A stretch of DNA of 64,000 nucleotides, from contig CAWZYM010000429.1 in the NCBI GenBank assembly GCA_963966185.1, positions 183,501 to 247,500 on the forward strand. Reading direction: 5' to 3'. Below, in pieces: positions 1 to 11,146 of this stretch. This DNA is from Rhabditoides inermis. Taxonomy: Eukaryota > Nematoda > Chromadorea > Rhabditida > Rhabditidae. The position numbers and the translations under genes were made by a program. Positions within the stretch are counted from its first letter, which is position 1; each line of letters opens with the position of its first letter. The notes under the pieces were generated by a model. The model was not told the DNA's origin, did not search any database, and saw only the letters and a program-made list of their open reading frames with translations.

Positions 1-509
1 TTGAGTACTTCAACTTCAGACATGAATCCGGATTTCAAGTAGCTGGCATTGTCACTTACCAACACTTGCATAATACCAAAACGGAAGACGCAGTAATTTA
101 CGATGACTCGTGCGACTGTCTCTGATGAGCAGTCTGGAACAGCCACCAAAATAGTCATTGTTGTGAAGTGATCCACCATGCATACAATATATGAATTGCC
201 TTGCTGCGACTTAGTGACCGGGCCGAACAAGTCGATGTAGCAAATTTGCATCGCACTGTGTGGAATGACCGGAATCATCTCTTCTTGATTGAATCGATTA
301 GCTCTTTTCCGCTGGCACGGATCACACGCGCGAACGAAGAGCATGATATGGTCCGCCATTTTGTGCCAGAAATAGCGTCGCTTGATTTTCTTGACTGTCT
401 TCTTCCAATTTAGATAACCTCCTGATCCTGCTTCCACGTGGTATGCTTTTACCGTGTCTTGTTGTAAAGCGGAAGGGAGTAGTGTGATGGTACGAATCAG
501 ATTACTGTT
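1..509 (-). pseudogene. Retrotransposon integrase, N-terminal half (partial)
   Basis: Translating the minus strand gives an HHCC zinc-binding domain (H in AYHVEAGSGG, then RRYFWHKMADH, then CDPCQRKR) followed by the integrase catalytic core start: YIDLFGPV with the first catalytic Asp, YIVCMVDHFT, and LVSDNASY with the second Asp. The third catalytic residue (Glu) would lie beyond the window start. The reading frame differs from the RNase H block, with a frameshift near 510 just after KRTSW. Integrase inserts the retrotransposon cDNA into chromosomal DNA; this copy is incomplete here. Confidence 0.85.
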
Positions 510-2362
510 TTACCAACTGGTCCGTTTCACAAGGCAACCATTCTTATTGATCTCACACACTTCTGCCAATGTCGCGATCTCAGTTTTCTGCTTCTCTGTG
601 ACACCATCAGCCACTCTTCCCTCTATCATCGCGCGAACACCGCAACAAATCGGGTCTTCCATCTGTGCGCGCAAAATGGCACTCGAGTCTTTTCCCAGCA
701 GCGCATTTAGATCGAGGCGCTTTGTTACACTGCGTGTTGTAACCGCGAGGCACACGGGGAATTCCACAATATCCTCGATCTCGGGACTGTTATCGGTGAA
801 CTGATCAGTGGGTTCGCAGCGGGACAGACAATCCGCAACTACATTGGATTTTCCCTGGATGTAATGAATAGAGATATCTTGAGACTGCAATTCAACAATC
901 CAACGGGCCAGGTTGTTATGAGGGGTGTTGCCATTCCAAAGGAAGGTTAGCGGCTTATGATCTGTCCACACCTCAGTGTGATTGCCATAGATGATGGGTC
1001 TGAAGTGTCGAAGTGCAAACACAATAGCAAACAACTCAGTATGAGTGGCACTCCATTTCTGTTGCGATGGCGCGAGAGTCTTACTGAAGTAGCCGATGGC
1101 GGCGAGATCTTTCGTTTTCGCATCGCTCTCCACTTCCTGTAATAGAACTGCGCCCACTGCCTTGCCGGAGGCGTCGGTGTGTAGAATGAACGTCTCTCGG
1201 GTATACCAGGCATGGTTTTGTGCAGAGAGCCTCCTTCAAGTCGTGGTAGGATGCGTCTTGTTCCTCCTTCCAATAAAACTTACCGTGTTGTTTTGCAAGT
1301 TCATTCAGCGGTGCAGCGCGTTTCGAAAAATTGGGAATAAATTTGCGGAAAAAGGCGCACGTTGCGACAAAACCTCGTGCCAGTCTAATTGTGGTTGGTT
1401 TAGGAAAGTTTCTAATTGCATCAATATTTCTCTGAGCCGGATAATACCTGTTGCCGGAGATCTCGTGTCCTAGAAATGTAATATGACCCAGCGCGATTTC
1501 TGTTTTCCTTGCAGATGCTTTTTGAAGAATTGAATAGACGCAGCCGGTCCAGCACTTTTCGAATAGATGACAGATGCCCCTCGAAGGTGTTATCGAAAAT
1601 AATGATGTCATCTAGATAAGCTGTGACATTGTCTCGCAGCCCTCCCAGCACTCGAGAGAGTGCGTGGTTGAATGCCGCCGGCCCGTTCTTGATTCCGAAC
1701 GGGACAAATCGATACAAGTAATTATAATTACCGTACGGCGTGGTCATTCCACACTTCTTCATTGCAGAGTCACTTAATTTCAATTGTAGAAAACCACTTG
1801 CCAGGTCAAAACTGGAGTAGTATTTATATCCTGCCATTTTCTGAAGCACGTCTTCTATTCTGGGTAGTTCGTGATGTTGGGGTACGGTAATTTTATTTAA
1901 ATTACGGAAATCAGTACAGAGACGCAGATTACCGTCCTTTTTAGGGATAGGCACTAGATTATGCATGAACGTAGTCTGAGTAGTGGGTTCTATTCTTCCC
2001 GCTCCTAGCAACCCCTGGATATGATTATACACTTCTTGTTGAAATTTGACGGGCATTCTACTATTCCTGGGTCGGTACTCACATTCCTCAGTTGTCGTGT
2101 GAATTTCAGTGAGATCGGCTTCATACGAGCCCAAATCGTAGCTAGATGATGACATCACATCGGTGTATTCTGCAAACAGTTCCTGAACCTGAGCTTTTTC
2201 TCCTTCTAACAGAATACTCTTAGAGAGATCGGGACAAAAGTGTTGCTTATTTTCTTTATTTTTGGTTTCTGTGGGCTGGTTAACCGAGACAGCATCGGTA
2301 GATTCATGGGCTAATTGTCCGCCAAGCAGGGCAGAGACGAGGCTTCCCTCGTTGTCGCTCAC
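510..2362 (-). pseudogene. Retrotransposon reverse transcriptase and RNase H
   Basis: Encodes the pol core. The block at 2362-1421 carries RT motifs LRLCTDFRNLNKIT, YSSFDLASGFLQL (motif A catalytic Asp), FVPFGIKNGPAAF and YLDDIIIF (catalytic YLDD). The reading then shifts frame near 1.55 kb to 1611-1081, which holds the thumb/connection (GHITFLGHEIS, FVATCAFFRKFIPNFSKRAA), and again to 1157-510, the RNase H domain (KWSATHTELFAIVFAL, VWTDHKPLTFL, KSNVVADCLSR). RT and RNase H copy the genomic RNA into DNA. Two frame changes inside one domain chain show the copy is broken or the assembly has indels. Very confident on identity. Confidence 0.92.
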
Positions 2363-2408
2363 CTTCGCAGGTGCGATGGCGAGACAAGAACGAGTCGCCT
2401 GGATAGTG

Positions 2409-3920
2409 CTATTTACACGGCTCCAGTATTCCGTTATATTGCATCTCTAGTGGAGACATCTCGCATAGTGTCTGGTCTTTGTACACGATGACGTCATCAT
2501 TTGTCGGATTCGCGACGAGAATCATTCCAAGCCCGCTTTTTACGATAGCTGGCGTGACGACGAGACTCTTGTTGTGCATGCTCTCACTGATCGAGTCTGT
2601 CACCCACGTGTCCGACTCGTCCGACTGCGGCATCAAACAGCGCACATACGTGTCCGTACCTGCCGACACGACACAAGTCTCTGCTGCTTTCAGATTAAAT
2701 TGTTTTGCCGGGTCTATTTACTCTTTTGTTTCTAGCACATTGACAATAGGAATGTCCATTCCTCCCATCGTGACAACTCGGTTACGGTAGTCGATCGACC
2801 AGCGCGGAAGGCGATGGAGGATTGTGTTACCCAGGATTACCTGATATTTGGAAGCGTCCTTGGGAGGCGCGACTCCATCTGCAAAATATAATTTCTCATT
2901 GAACTCCATATTCTGAATAGCTATTGTCACAATTGCGTATCCCTTGATTTTAATCAGAGCACTAGACATGCCTTCCGCTGTGCACACGTCGTCAGTTTCA
3001 AACTTGAATATTCCCACGAGAGGAGCGATGCTAGTGTGGCAGATCGAAATGCTCGCACCTGTGTCGAGGAGAGCCAACATTCGAATATTGTTCACACGAA
3101 TGGGGATCTGATTGATGAAGTTACCGGAGGATTTTGAGTTGGTTGCAAGCACGTTGATGTTGTGTGGCTGTGCCAAGATGCGCGGCGGCCACGAGCTGCC
3201 CGCGCTGTGCGGACGCGAACACGCCGGGGTGTCGTCATCCGAGTGCTCCTCAAACATGTCTACTACATACGGGGTATGCGCTCTTACCGGCATTACGTTG
3301 TTCACTACTACCACTTCTTGCTTATTATTTCTGTTGTTCCATAGGTTCTTAATAACATTATACCACTGTTTCATAAGGAATCCGAATTGAATCGTAGTTA
3401 CCATTGCACACAACGTGATCCACAGATTAAACGCAGACACATGTGGCATAATCATATCATATATATTGAAATTGGCTGGTGCCGACGACAGCGGGTCGGA
3501 TGAGGATACTGTATTACTGTTTTGAGGAGTGAAGTCGTGTGACTGCCACATCTCCTCCACCGATCGCTCACGGGGAGTGATTTCAGAGAGATTCGTGATA
3601 ACAAAATTGTGATAGATAGTCAATTCAGGGATGGAAAAGAAGGGTTCTACTTGGTTCGAGGTTTTCACTATCGTCACAGCAATGGGACCTTCTTCCAGTC
3701 CGTTTTGCTGATCCAACTTGAACACCTCCTTGTTCCGTGTGTACCGTATCACTGCTCCCTCTGCACATGGAATCTGATCAGATTTCTCTTGCAGAATACC
3801 TGACTGGAGATTCATGAACACCGTGTGGTTTGTCTCTCCGACAAACATTCTCACCCGAGGTTCACGGTAACACGATCTCCACTGGCTATCTCCACCGACG
3901 TGTCGGGTATTCTGACGCAC
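2409..3920 (-). pseudogene. Glycoprotein transmembrane segment fused to retroviral-type aspartic protease
   Basis: One minus-strand frame holds two parts. The first part (about residues 25-220) continues the upstream envelope-like protein: several N-x-S/T sites and a hydrophobic stretch (AFNLWITLCAMVTTIQFGF) that looks like a membrane anchor, followed by a cytoplasmic-type basic tail. The second part, after a Ser/Pro-rich linker, is a retropepsin-like aspartic protease: ALLDTGASISICH contains the catalytic DTGAS, with VILGNTILHRL as the conserved C-terminal ILG motif. After a stop at 2718 the same frame continues (2669-2409) with the PR-RT spacer. The N-terminus overlaps 70 bp of the preceding block, marking a frameshift near 3.86 kb. 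Confidence 0.75.
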
Positions 3921-4834
3921 CTGTGTATTTCATACGTGTCTTCTCCGATGTGCTTTGCCTGCACATCTGTTCTGTTCAATAGCGATCGAACCATCGCTGT
4001 CGGGTCGGATGACAGCGCGCTCTTCAGCAGGAACGACACGTAGTTGACTCTCTCACACAGTGTGTTCGCCAAGTGATGGAATATCGCGACCATGCTGTGT
4101 TGCATGTCGCTCTCGACTGCCAGAAGCTGTGCAGCCAATTGATTCGTCGATGTGTATCCCACACTTGCTGATGTGCGAGTAGCGCGGCGCCGCGTCACCA
4201 CCGCGTACCCCTGATCAGTGACCGTGAGAGTGTGACCACAGTCATTCACTGACTCACTCTCACTCCCCCAAGAGACGGCGAATTCCTTGTCGTCACTCAG
4301 CCACACCCGTCCTGCTTTCGTTCCGTACATTTTGTTGTCTACCGGAACATACAAACACTTCTCCTCTTCATCGGGTGTCCATAGCATGGCCGACCCGTCG
4401 GCGAGAGTGCAGTGTCCGGTGCGGTACTTGCACTCGCTGTGCGCGTCAGCCGAGGTCTGAATTGTGGATTCCGCATTACGCGCGCGAATAGACGTACTGA
4501 TCATAATACAATTAGTCACCGTCTTACTGTAGTCATGAAAAATCTGGAAAGGCGCTGTCGGCCATTCGATATCGACTAGATTATTAGTTTTCCACAGAAT
4601 GCCTTGCTGGATCAAGTCGCCGTGAACACACCGCTTGTGCGTCCTCATCATATCACACTCTTCCGCCGACACGGTGTGCCGTGTTTCCACTGCTGCCTTG
4701 TGCCTGGTTCCGAAGATGTTCACTCCGTAGGTGACAGTGAAGGAAACAATCCGACACAAAAAGGCGTCAGTATCGTAGGCTTTAGTGTTTGGTCTGTATA
4801 GGGAGATAGCCGTCCTCACCAGTGTTTCGTTCAT
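3851..4834 (-). pseudogene. Envelope-like glycoprotein ectodomain segment
   Basis: A 327-residue open segment between gag and protease. It is rich in spaced cysteines and has potential N-glycosylation sites (e.g. NRT); no nucleic-acid-binding or enzymatic motif is visible. It runs into the membrane-anchor segment encoded in the next frame, so together they resemble a virus-type surface glycoprotein. I could not assign it to a particular fusogen class. In most env-bearing LTR elements env lies downstream of pol; here it sits between gag and the protease. It could alternatively be an unrelated Cys-rich domain acquired by this lineage. A profile search against nematode retroelement glycoproteins would settle the class. 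Confidence 0.5.
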
Positions 4835-4878
4835 CTGCGCCGTGAATAGAGAGCAGTCCGAGCTATGCGTGAATCGGG

Positions 4879-6356
4879 TTACGGTAGCAAGGTGATCGTG
4901 TGGGCAGAAGAAAGCCTGCGGGAGCGCGGCAGCTGAAATTGTTGCTGCTGGTACTGTTGCTGCTGCTGAAAGAAAGCGGGACAGTTGCGTTTGTAATGAG
5001 TCAAATCACCACAATGAAAACAGCTTTGCTGATGTTGTTGTCCCTGCCGCTGCCCTCGGTTGTTGTTGTTGTTATTATAGTAGTTGGGACGGTTACCGTA
5101 ACCTCCGCTCCCTCTGAATCCACTCCTGTTGCCATGTCCTCCGCGAGAGGAATTGCCACGGTAGTTGTTGAATCCCCCATTAAATACGCTCTGGGGGTTC
5201 ATTCCCTGGTATACCTTCTGCGGCATCGTGTTGTTGCTGTTCGACATGGCTTGCTTGAACTTCAAACAATTTCTAAAAACGTGACCAGATTCATTACAGT
5301 AACCACATACAACGTGAGTCTCAAAATTGACTGTCTTTGGGGTGGGCGGGCGATTCCAGGGCTCCTTGTCATTCGAACGGGGAGTGCGGCTGAAAGCGCG
5401 CACCTCGGCCGCGGTAGGATCGAGAAGTGCTTCTGCCGTGGCCTCTGCAAGGAGGGCCTCCACTCGCAGTGCTTTCGAGCGCGCTGACTCAAACGATTCG
5501 GGGTTGTCCATCTTTACATGATACCTAATCGCCGGACGGAGGCGAGAGCAGAACTCTTCCAGAATTCTCTCCTTCGCTACCTCTTCCGTTTGTCTAGTCG
5601 TTGCCGCACGGACTATGTTGAGAAGGCGGCTGGCAAAGGAGGTAACCGACTCAGATGCCTCCTGCTTGCACCTCTTCAACATCTCTCTCGCAAGGTGGCA
5701 CTGCTCAGGCACCTCAAAGTAGGCTTTCAAGTGGTCTCGTACTGTGTCGTACTCTTTTCTATCGTCAGCCGTCATCTCCTCCACCTTTTCTCTAGCCAGT
5801 CCGTCGAGGTGAGAGATGAGGTAGTCAGCCTTCTGCTCTGCACTCCACTTGGGTCCCTTCACTCTCATTACGTCCTCAAATTTCCTTAGCCAGATGCTGA
5901 AGCCGTGGGCGATGCCGTCAGCTGATCCTGAAAAGGCATTCAGTTTGATTCCCAGTGACGTATCGACGCCCAGGGAAGCCACCAACGGGATGTTGTCTAT
6001 GCGTTTGCTTACCTCCTCAAAACTCTCATTCAACTGACCCTCCAACTGGGAGGAATACTGGGAGAGAGACGTTTTCAGAGCACGATTTTCAGTCTCTCCC
6101 TTCTGTAGAACAAAGGTAATAGCCTTGACAGTGTCATCTTCAGAGAGATCAGATCTCTCGGATCGGGAAAGTGTTTCTCTCTCACGTCTTCGAGGGAGCG
6201 CGACAGCTGACCGAGAGGCGACGACTGCACAGTCTCAGAGTTGAGGAAGCGGTTGTAATTCGAGTTAGATCGCGACTCGGGTGTCTCGGCAGAGTTAGCA
6301 GAGAGAGAAGACGTAGATGTATTCAAATCGTACAAGGTGTGTCTCGTGTTCACCAT
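4879..6356 (-). pseudogene. Retrotransposon Gag with two CCHC zinc knuckles
   Basis: The main block (6045-4879, 388 residues) is a gypsy-type Gag: a helical capsid region (FSIWLRKFEDVMRVKGPKWS...), then two zinc knuckles, CGYCNESGHVFRNC and CFHCGDLTHYKRNC, separated by a Gly/Asn/Arg-rich stretch (poly-Asn and RGQRQGQQH) and followed by a Gln-rich tail. The likely true start is ATG at 6356 (MVNTRHTLYDLNTS); its frame shifts into the main block near 6.14 kb. Gag packages element RNA and forms the particle. The knuckle spacing C-x2-C-x4-H-x4-C is canonical. Confidence 0.9.
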
Positions 6357-6359
6357 TTT

Positions 6360-7292
6360 CGTATATGTATAGTAGGGCTCGTTTGCACCGATAGCAGGGC
6401 GCGGACAGACAAGACTTGATTGTCACACAGGGGACAGAACGGACAAAAACACACAGAGTATTGGGCTCGTTTGCACCGGTAGCAGGGCGCGGACGGACAA
6501 GACTTTCACAGTCACACAGAACACAGAACGGACAAAACACAAAGTATTGGGCTCGTTTGCACCGGTAGCAGGGCGCGGACGGACAAGACTTTCACAGTCA
6601 CACAGAACACAGAACGGACAAAAACACACAGAGTATTGGGCTCGTTTGCACCGGTAGCAGGGCGCGGACGGACAAGACTTTCACAGTCACACAGAACACA
6701 GAACGGACAAAACACAGAGTATTGGGCTCGTTTGCACCGGTAGCAGGGCGCGGACGGACAAGACTTTCACAGTCACACAGAACACAGAACGGACAAAAAC
6801 ACACAGAGTATTGGGCTCGTTTGCACCGGTAGCAGGGCGCGGACGGACAAGACTTTCACAGTCACACAGAACACAGAACGGACAAAACACAGAGTATTGG
6901 GCTCGTTTGCACCGGTAGCAGGGCGCGGACGGACAAGACTTTCACAGTCACACAGAACACAGAACGGACAAAACACAGAGTATTGGGCTCGTTTGCACCG
7001 GTAGCAGGGCGCGGACGGACAAGACTTTCACAGTCACACACAACACAGAACGGACAAAACACAGAGTATTGGGCTCGTTTGCACCGGTAGCAGGGCGCGG
7101 ACGGACAAGACTTTCACAGTCACACAGAACACAGAACGGACAAAACACAGAGTATTGGGCTCGTTTGCACCGGTAGCAGGGCGCGGACGGACAATACTTT
7201 CACAGTCACACAGAACACAGAACGGACAAAACACAGAGTATTGGGCTCGTTTGCACCGGTAGCAGGGCGCGGACGGACAAGACACAGAACAC
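6360..7292. repeat. Leader tandem repeat, 11 copies of 86/89 bp
   Basis: Eleven head-to-tail copies of a unit containing TATTGGGCTCGTTTGCACC and GCAGGGCGCGGACGGACAAG. Units alternate between 86 and 89 bp because of a 3-bp length difference in the A/C-rich tail. The array lies between the presumed 5' LTR and the gag start, so it forms the untranslated leader of the retroelement RNA. The first copy (next to gag) is the most diverged. Because 86 is not a multiple of three, the short open frames within it are accidental. Confidence 0.95.
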
Positions 7293-7299
7293 AACACAA

Positions 7300-8060
7300 A
7301 GTACAACCATACAACTTGATATCACCAAATTCCACTTATTCTTATTCTCCGAAATTATCTATATTCCCAGGCCAATTCTCAAAATTCTCAATTCCCGTGG
7401 CTCACCTGGCTCACTATATTTCTCAATTCCCGTGGCTCACCTGGCTCACTATATTTCTCAATTCCCGTGGCTCACCTGGCTCACTATATTTCTCAATAAC
7501 TTCCACCTCAACCGGATACTAATCTAGAGCTCATTTATCTTACACACTGGCCAGCCATCTAGTCTATCACCCTGCAGAGAGGGGGTTTGATCAGAAAAGA
7601 AGGAAAAGGCTCACTCGCTGCTAACAAAGAGGGAGGGTCCTGCAGTGACCAGAGAAACAGACTAGACTCTAACGACTACACCCTCCCCAAGACCCTATTC
7701 CCCTACAGTAAGACAACGAGCATAAGATCTTAAGTTTATCTACAGGCAAGAGGTAATGGGCTAGTTTCCGGCGACAGCGGGCCAGGGGAGGAGTCAGTCG
7801 GATGACTGGCCCCGATTAGTCGACGGATGGGGTTCTTATAGTCGTGCTTGAGTGGTGGGCGAGGCGGTCGCCGCCGAGCGATCTGGAATGTAAACACCAT
7901 TATCCAGAGTGGTAATCTCCGAGAGCTTAGGAAAGGATATGTTGTGAGAGGATCTGCGGGTGACTCGTGGAATGTGAAGTGAATCCGCACATTATATCTC
8001 ACAAAATAGAATAGGGAGAATAGGGACCATCCAGTATATGTCTGTCCCTTACATTACACA
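7300..8060 (-). mobile_element. Probable 5' LTR of the gypsy element
   Basis: Noncoding block upstream (minus strand) of the leader repeat. On the minus strand it begins near 8060 with TGTAATGTAAGGGACAGACA, a plausible TG... LTR start. The partner 3' LTR is outside the window, so neither the boundary nor identity can be verified. Within it, positions about 7389-7495 hold three copies of a 35-bp direct repeat (CTCAATTCCCGTGGCTCACC...). Confidence 0.45.
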
Positions 8061-9790
8061 ACACACCAGCCCACCCCGTCCCGGTGCTCCCTGGATTTTT
8101 TTATAATTCAAAATAAATTCCAATATGTTTCTTGATTACTATTAACTAATACAAACACGAAATAATGGTTCGGGTACATTGCGCACAGAGAATGTATGAA
8201 ATCGCAAAATCGTGCAATTATGTTGCGATTCCTTTTCATTTTGTGCGACAAAAGCATGGAATCGTTTCTAATAGAGTTTGAGTATTTAGAATATCTGATA
8301 AACGTATTGTGATCCTATTTCCATTAACAATAAACAAAACAATGAAGCAAATTTCAGGTATTGTCATCATTCACAGAATTGCGCGATTCGTGCACCCCCG
8401 CGCCCTATAAGAGAGCGCCCTATAAGACGTTGCGATACTCAGAAATGTTTTACACAATACTGGAAGGTGCCAAAGAACCGATATAAATTACAAAAACACA
8501 TAGAAAACTACATTTCGGAAACAACAACACGAAATTCACTAACAAGCAGAGGGAGGCGGGGCAAACGACGCGCTCGGCCAATGAGAGTGGGCACATTAGT
8601 TGGGAAGCGCCAATGAGCATACGCACTGTGGGCGGGGCTTACGTGATGCGCGTCGTCGTCGTCGTCGTCGTCGTCGTAAACACGTTTAGTGGCAGATTGA
8701 GAGAAAAAGTTGTTTTGAATATTTTGGCAGCCGCAATCGATATTTATTTCTCGAACCATCCTCATAGGTCTTGCCAAATGATATTTTAACAAAAAAACAC
8801 ATACTATGGGGTATATCGTAATGAAATAGATGAAGTGGTGTATGACTTGGGGGTGGCGCGCTGCGCGCGCTTAAGATAAAAACAAACGGGTCGTCGCGAA
8901 TCGTCGCGAATGGAGTCGCGCCACTGCAGGAACACAAATTGAAGCTGATCGATCCGGTGTGAGGAGAGATGCAGTGCAAGGTAGGCAATACTCTTTGTAA
9001 AATTCTCATCGAATCGCCTCTTCACCACTCGCGCGCCATGACTGTCTATGCACCGAAGTAGCACCACTAGGAATGCTCTCAGTGATCGATGATCTAACAG
9101 TTTGATATGATGCAGTGCAAATTATTTCGCGGCTGAGCGGTGATATTTTTCTGCGGTGAATACAAACTGAATTACTTCTCATTTTCCCGTCCTCGCGCGA
9201 GCGGTTGCCCCTTCCCGCGCTCCCTCGACCCGACGACAATGAAAGTCACCGCCGCCGCCGCTTGGAGATGAGGTTTCGTGGAGTATCGACTAATCCTGAA
9301 ATTGAAGCCGTTCACTGTGAGACAATAAGGCGACGCCAAATGCAAACTAGTCGACGAACGTTTTTTTTATCTCTCTCTTCCTAATTCTTCAGTCCCACAC
9401 TGATGATAAAATAAACTGTAAAAAAAAAACTGAAACGTAAAAGTGAAGTTTGATTTAAAAACGAAAAACAAAAACAAATTGCAGACATTTCACTCGTTCA
9501 CAAGAGCTTTGCTGCGCGCCAAGAATTGTTGTTTCACCGCATCTTCTTGAGATGTGTGAACACTATACAATAGATTTATCTCAAATCCAATGGTTGGGGG
9601 GAGATATTGAAGTTGTTGAATTGGGGGGGGGGAAAGTTGTGGTGGTCCGGCTTGTCCCGTCGATGGTCCCTCGGCAAAAGATACTTTGTCGCATCGTCCT
9701 GAAGGCGTCGGGGTCGATTGGGGCAGCCGGCTGTATCGCGCTCTGTCAGACAGCCCTCTTGGTCCCTTTGTTGCAGGGAGAGAAACGGTC
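8061..9790. other. Non-coding stretch with a TCG microsatellite
   Basis: No convincing gene. Position 8651-8677 is a (GTC)n run. AT-rich DNA follows the retroelement, and a poly-G tract lies near 9625. About 70 bp at 9185-9250 (GCGAGCGGTTGCC, then GACAATGAAAGTCA) recurs at 19025-19075, so it is a dispersed repeat of unknown type. Confidence 0.5.
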
Positions 9791-9845
9791 TTACACGATT
9801 ACAGTATGAAGCCTTGTCGATTAGAAATGTGAAGATATAGGGTCC

Positions 9846-10600
9846 TTATGCCGATTCGCGTATATGCGCATAGTGTCCCTTGTATTTCGCGATCATATTC
9901 AGTGCCTTTTCGGGCCGATTCTTTCCGTATTTCGGACAGTAGTTGTCGTTCATCACATGTAGGAAGTATTTCGCCTTCGAGTATTCGAGTGTCTCGCTCT
10001 GTATCTGTCCTATCAGCGAGTTCCATTCCGTCTTTGGTATTCCGAGTGCAGTCAGTGCTGCATCATTGCCCTTCCAGTTGTCGCCGAGTGAACTGACCAA
10101 GTATGGATGCAGTGACACTTTGTATCCCAGCTCTCTATACGTTTATACGTTTCAGCTATTCCCGTGTATTTCGCAATCTTCTCCGCCGCGGCGCGCTCGA
10201 ATGACTCGAGTCCGTTTCCGAATGAAACGCGCACATTCACTATCACCACCTCTTTTTCGCCCTCTCGTTTCAGCACAATGTCCGGCCGCAGACTGCCGCC
10301 ATTGATCGAATCGCGAGTGTCTGTCTCTATCTACGCATTTTCGTTCGCCGCACTCTTTTCCGCAGCCGCCACTATCAGATCCTGTATATTGTTGTGTCGG
10401 TCCATCATTCCCATTGTGAAGTGAGCTTTGCACGCGTTGAGCACATGTGGAGCGTCTCTATCTGGTTCTCGTTGCATGTTGTGCACACGCGGTCCACCCA
10501 AGCGTTTTGCATGGTGAATCTCGCTCCTTTCAATGGCAGATTATCGAGCAGCGCTCTACTAGCGCTTCGGCGCGCTGTCGCGCGCCTCCGCGCTAGATCA
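9846..10600 (-). pseudogene. LINE C-terminal CCHC finger and restriction-like endonuclease
   Basis: Minus-strand reading gives a C-x2-C...H-x4-C finger (VCTTCNEN..., then LNACKAHF after a frameshift near 10.43 kb) and then an REL-type domain: LRPDIVLKREGEKEV, IVNVRVSFGNGLESFERA, AAEKIAKY, KVSLHPYLVSSLGDNWKG. The PD and the downstream Lys fit the PD-(D/E)xK nuclease core of R2-like elements; the expected middle acidic residue is Asn here (VIVNVR), which would weaken catalysis. This nuclease normally nicks the target DNA to prime reverse transcription. At least three frame changes are needed to read it through. Confidence 0.72.
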
Positions 10601-10609
10601 TGAAAATAA

Positions 10610-11036
10610 GAAGAATAGAATAGAAACTCATAGAATAGAATAGAAACTCAAGTTTTTGTTATGATCAATAATACTGTGTTTTTTTTTTACAATTTCATAA
10701 CATTTCGAGTGAAACTGGTTATTAAAGTAGAGAAGATTAGTCGATTGATGTATTGATTGCACTGATAATGTGGTCTAGAGGCAATGCACCTGGTCTGCAT
10801 AATACCTGGTCTGCAAGTGCTTTGGTTAGCTGCCGCGTACCTCCGTTGTACAAGTCAGTAGATCTATGTATATTTTTGAATTTTAATGTCCTCGCGTATA
10901 CGGAAAGAGCACCTGCACGGTGCCGCGCGCTCCCGCTCCGCTATCAATATCTATGAATACATAGATCAATGATAATCATTATACTTTTTTTTCTGAACCA
11001 TACTTTCCTTTGCTCATAAAAACTCTCTCTCTCTCT

Positions 11037-11085
<49 letters not shown>

Positions 11086-11104
11086 TTCCTCTCTCTCTTT
11101 CTCT

Positions 11105-11146
<42 letters not shown>

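Larger units (their letters stand above)
1..8060 (-). mobile_element. Ty3/gypsy LTR retrotransposon, degenerate, cut by window start
   Basis: Minus-strand element read from high to low coordinates: probable 5' LTR (about 7.3-8.06 kb), a tandem-repeat leader, gag with two zinc knuckles, an envelope-like glycoprotein segment, aspartic protease, reverse transcriptase, RNase H and integrase. The 3' end of pol and the 3' LTR lie before position 1. The coding blocks occupy different reading frames (gag in two frames, env-like, transmembrane/protease, RT in two frames, RNase H, integrase), so the copy is frameshifted many times and probably inactive; assembly indels could produce the same pattern. 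Assignment to gypsy rests on domain order PR-RT-RH-IN and the HHCC-type integrase. What is unusual is the envelope-like part lying upstream of the protease. Confidence 0.88.

Noticed and set aside
201..804. Plus-strand frames in the first kilobase
   Set aside because: They are antisense shadows of the integrase and RNase H regions.
6360..7292. CRISPR array
   Set aside because: Units are contiguous and wholly repeated with no unique spacers, in a eukaryotic retroelement leader.
6423..7306. Series of overlapping 66-90 residue frames on the minus strand
   Set aside because: They are shifted translations of the 86/89 bp leader repeat; the period is not a multiple of three, so there is no conserved protein.
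8508..9239. Minus-strand frames of 75-107 residues
   Set aside because: Overlapping in all frames with low coding character, partly crossing a trinucleotide repeat and a dispersed repeat.
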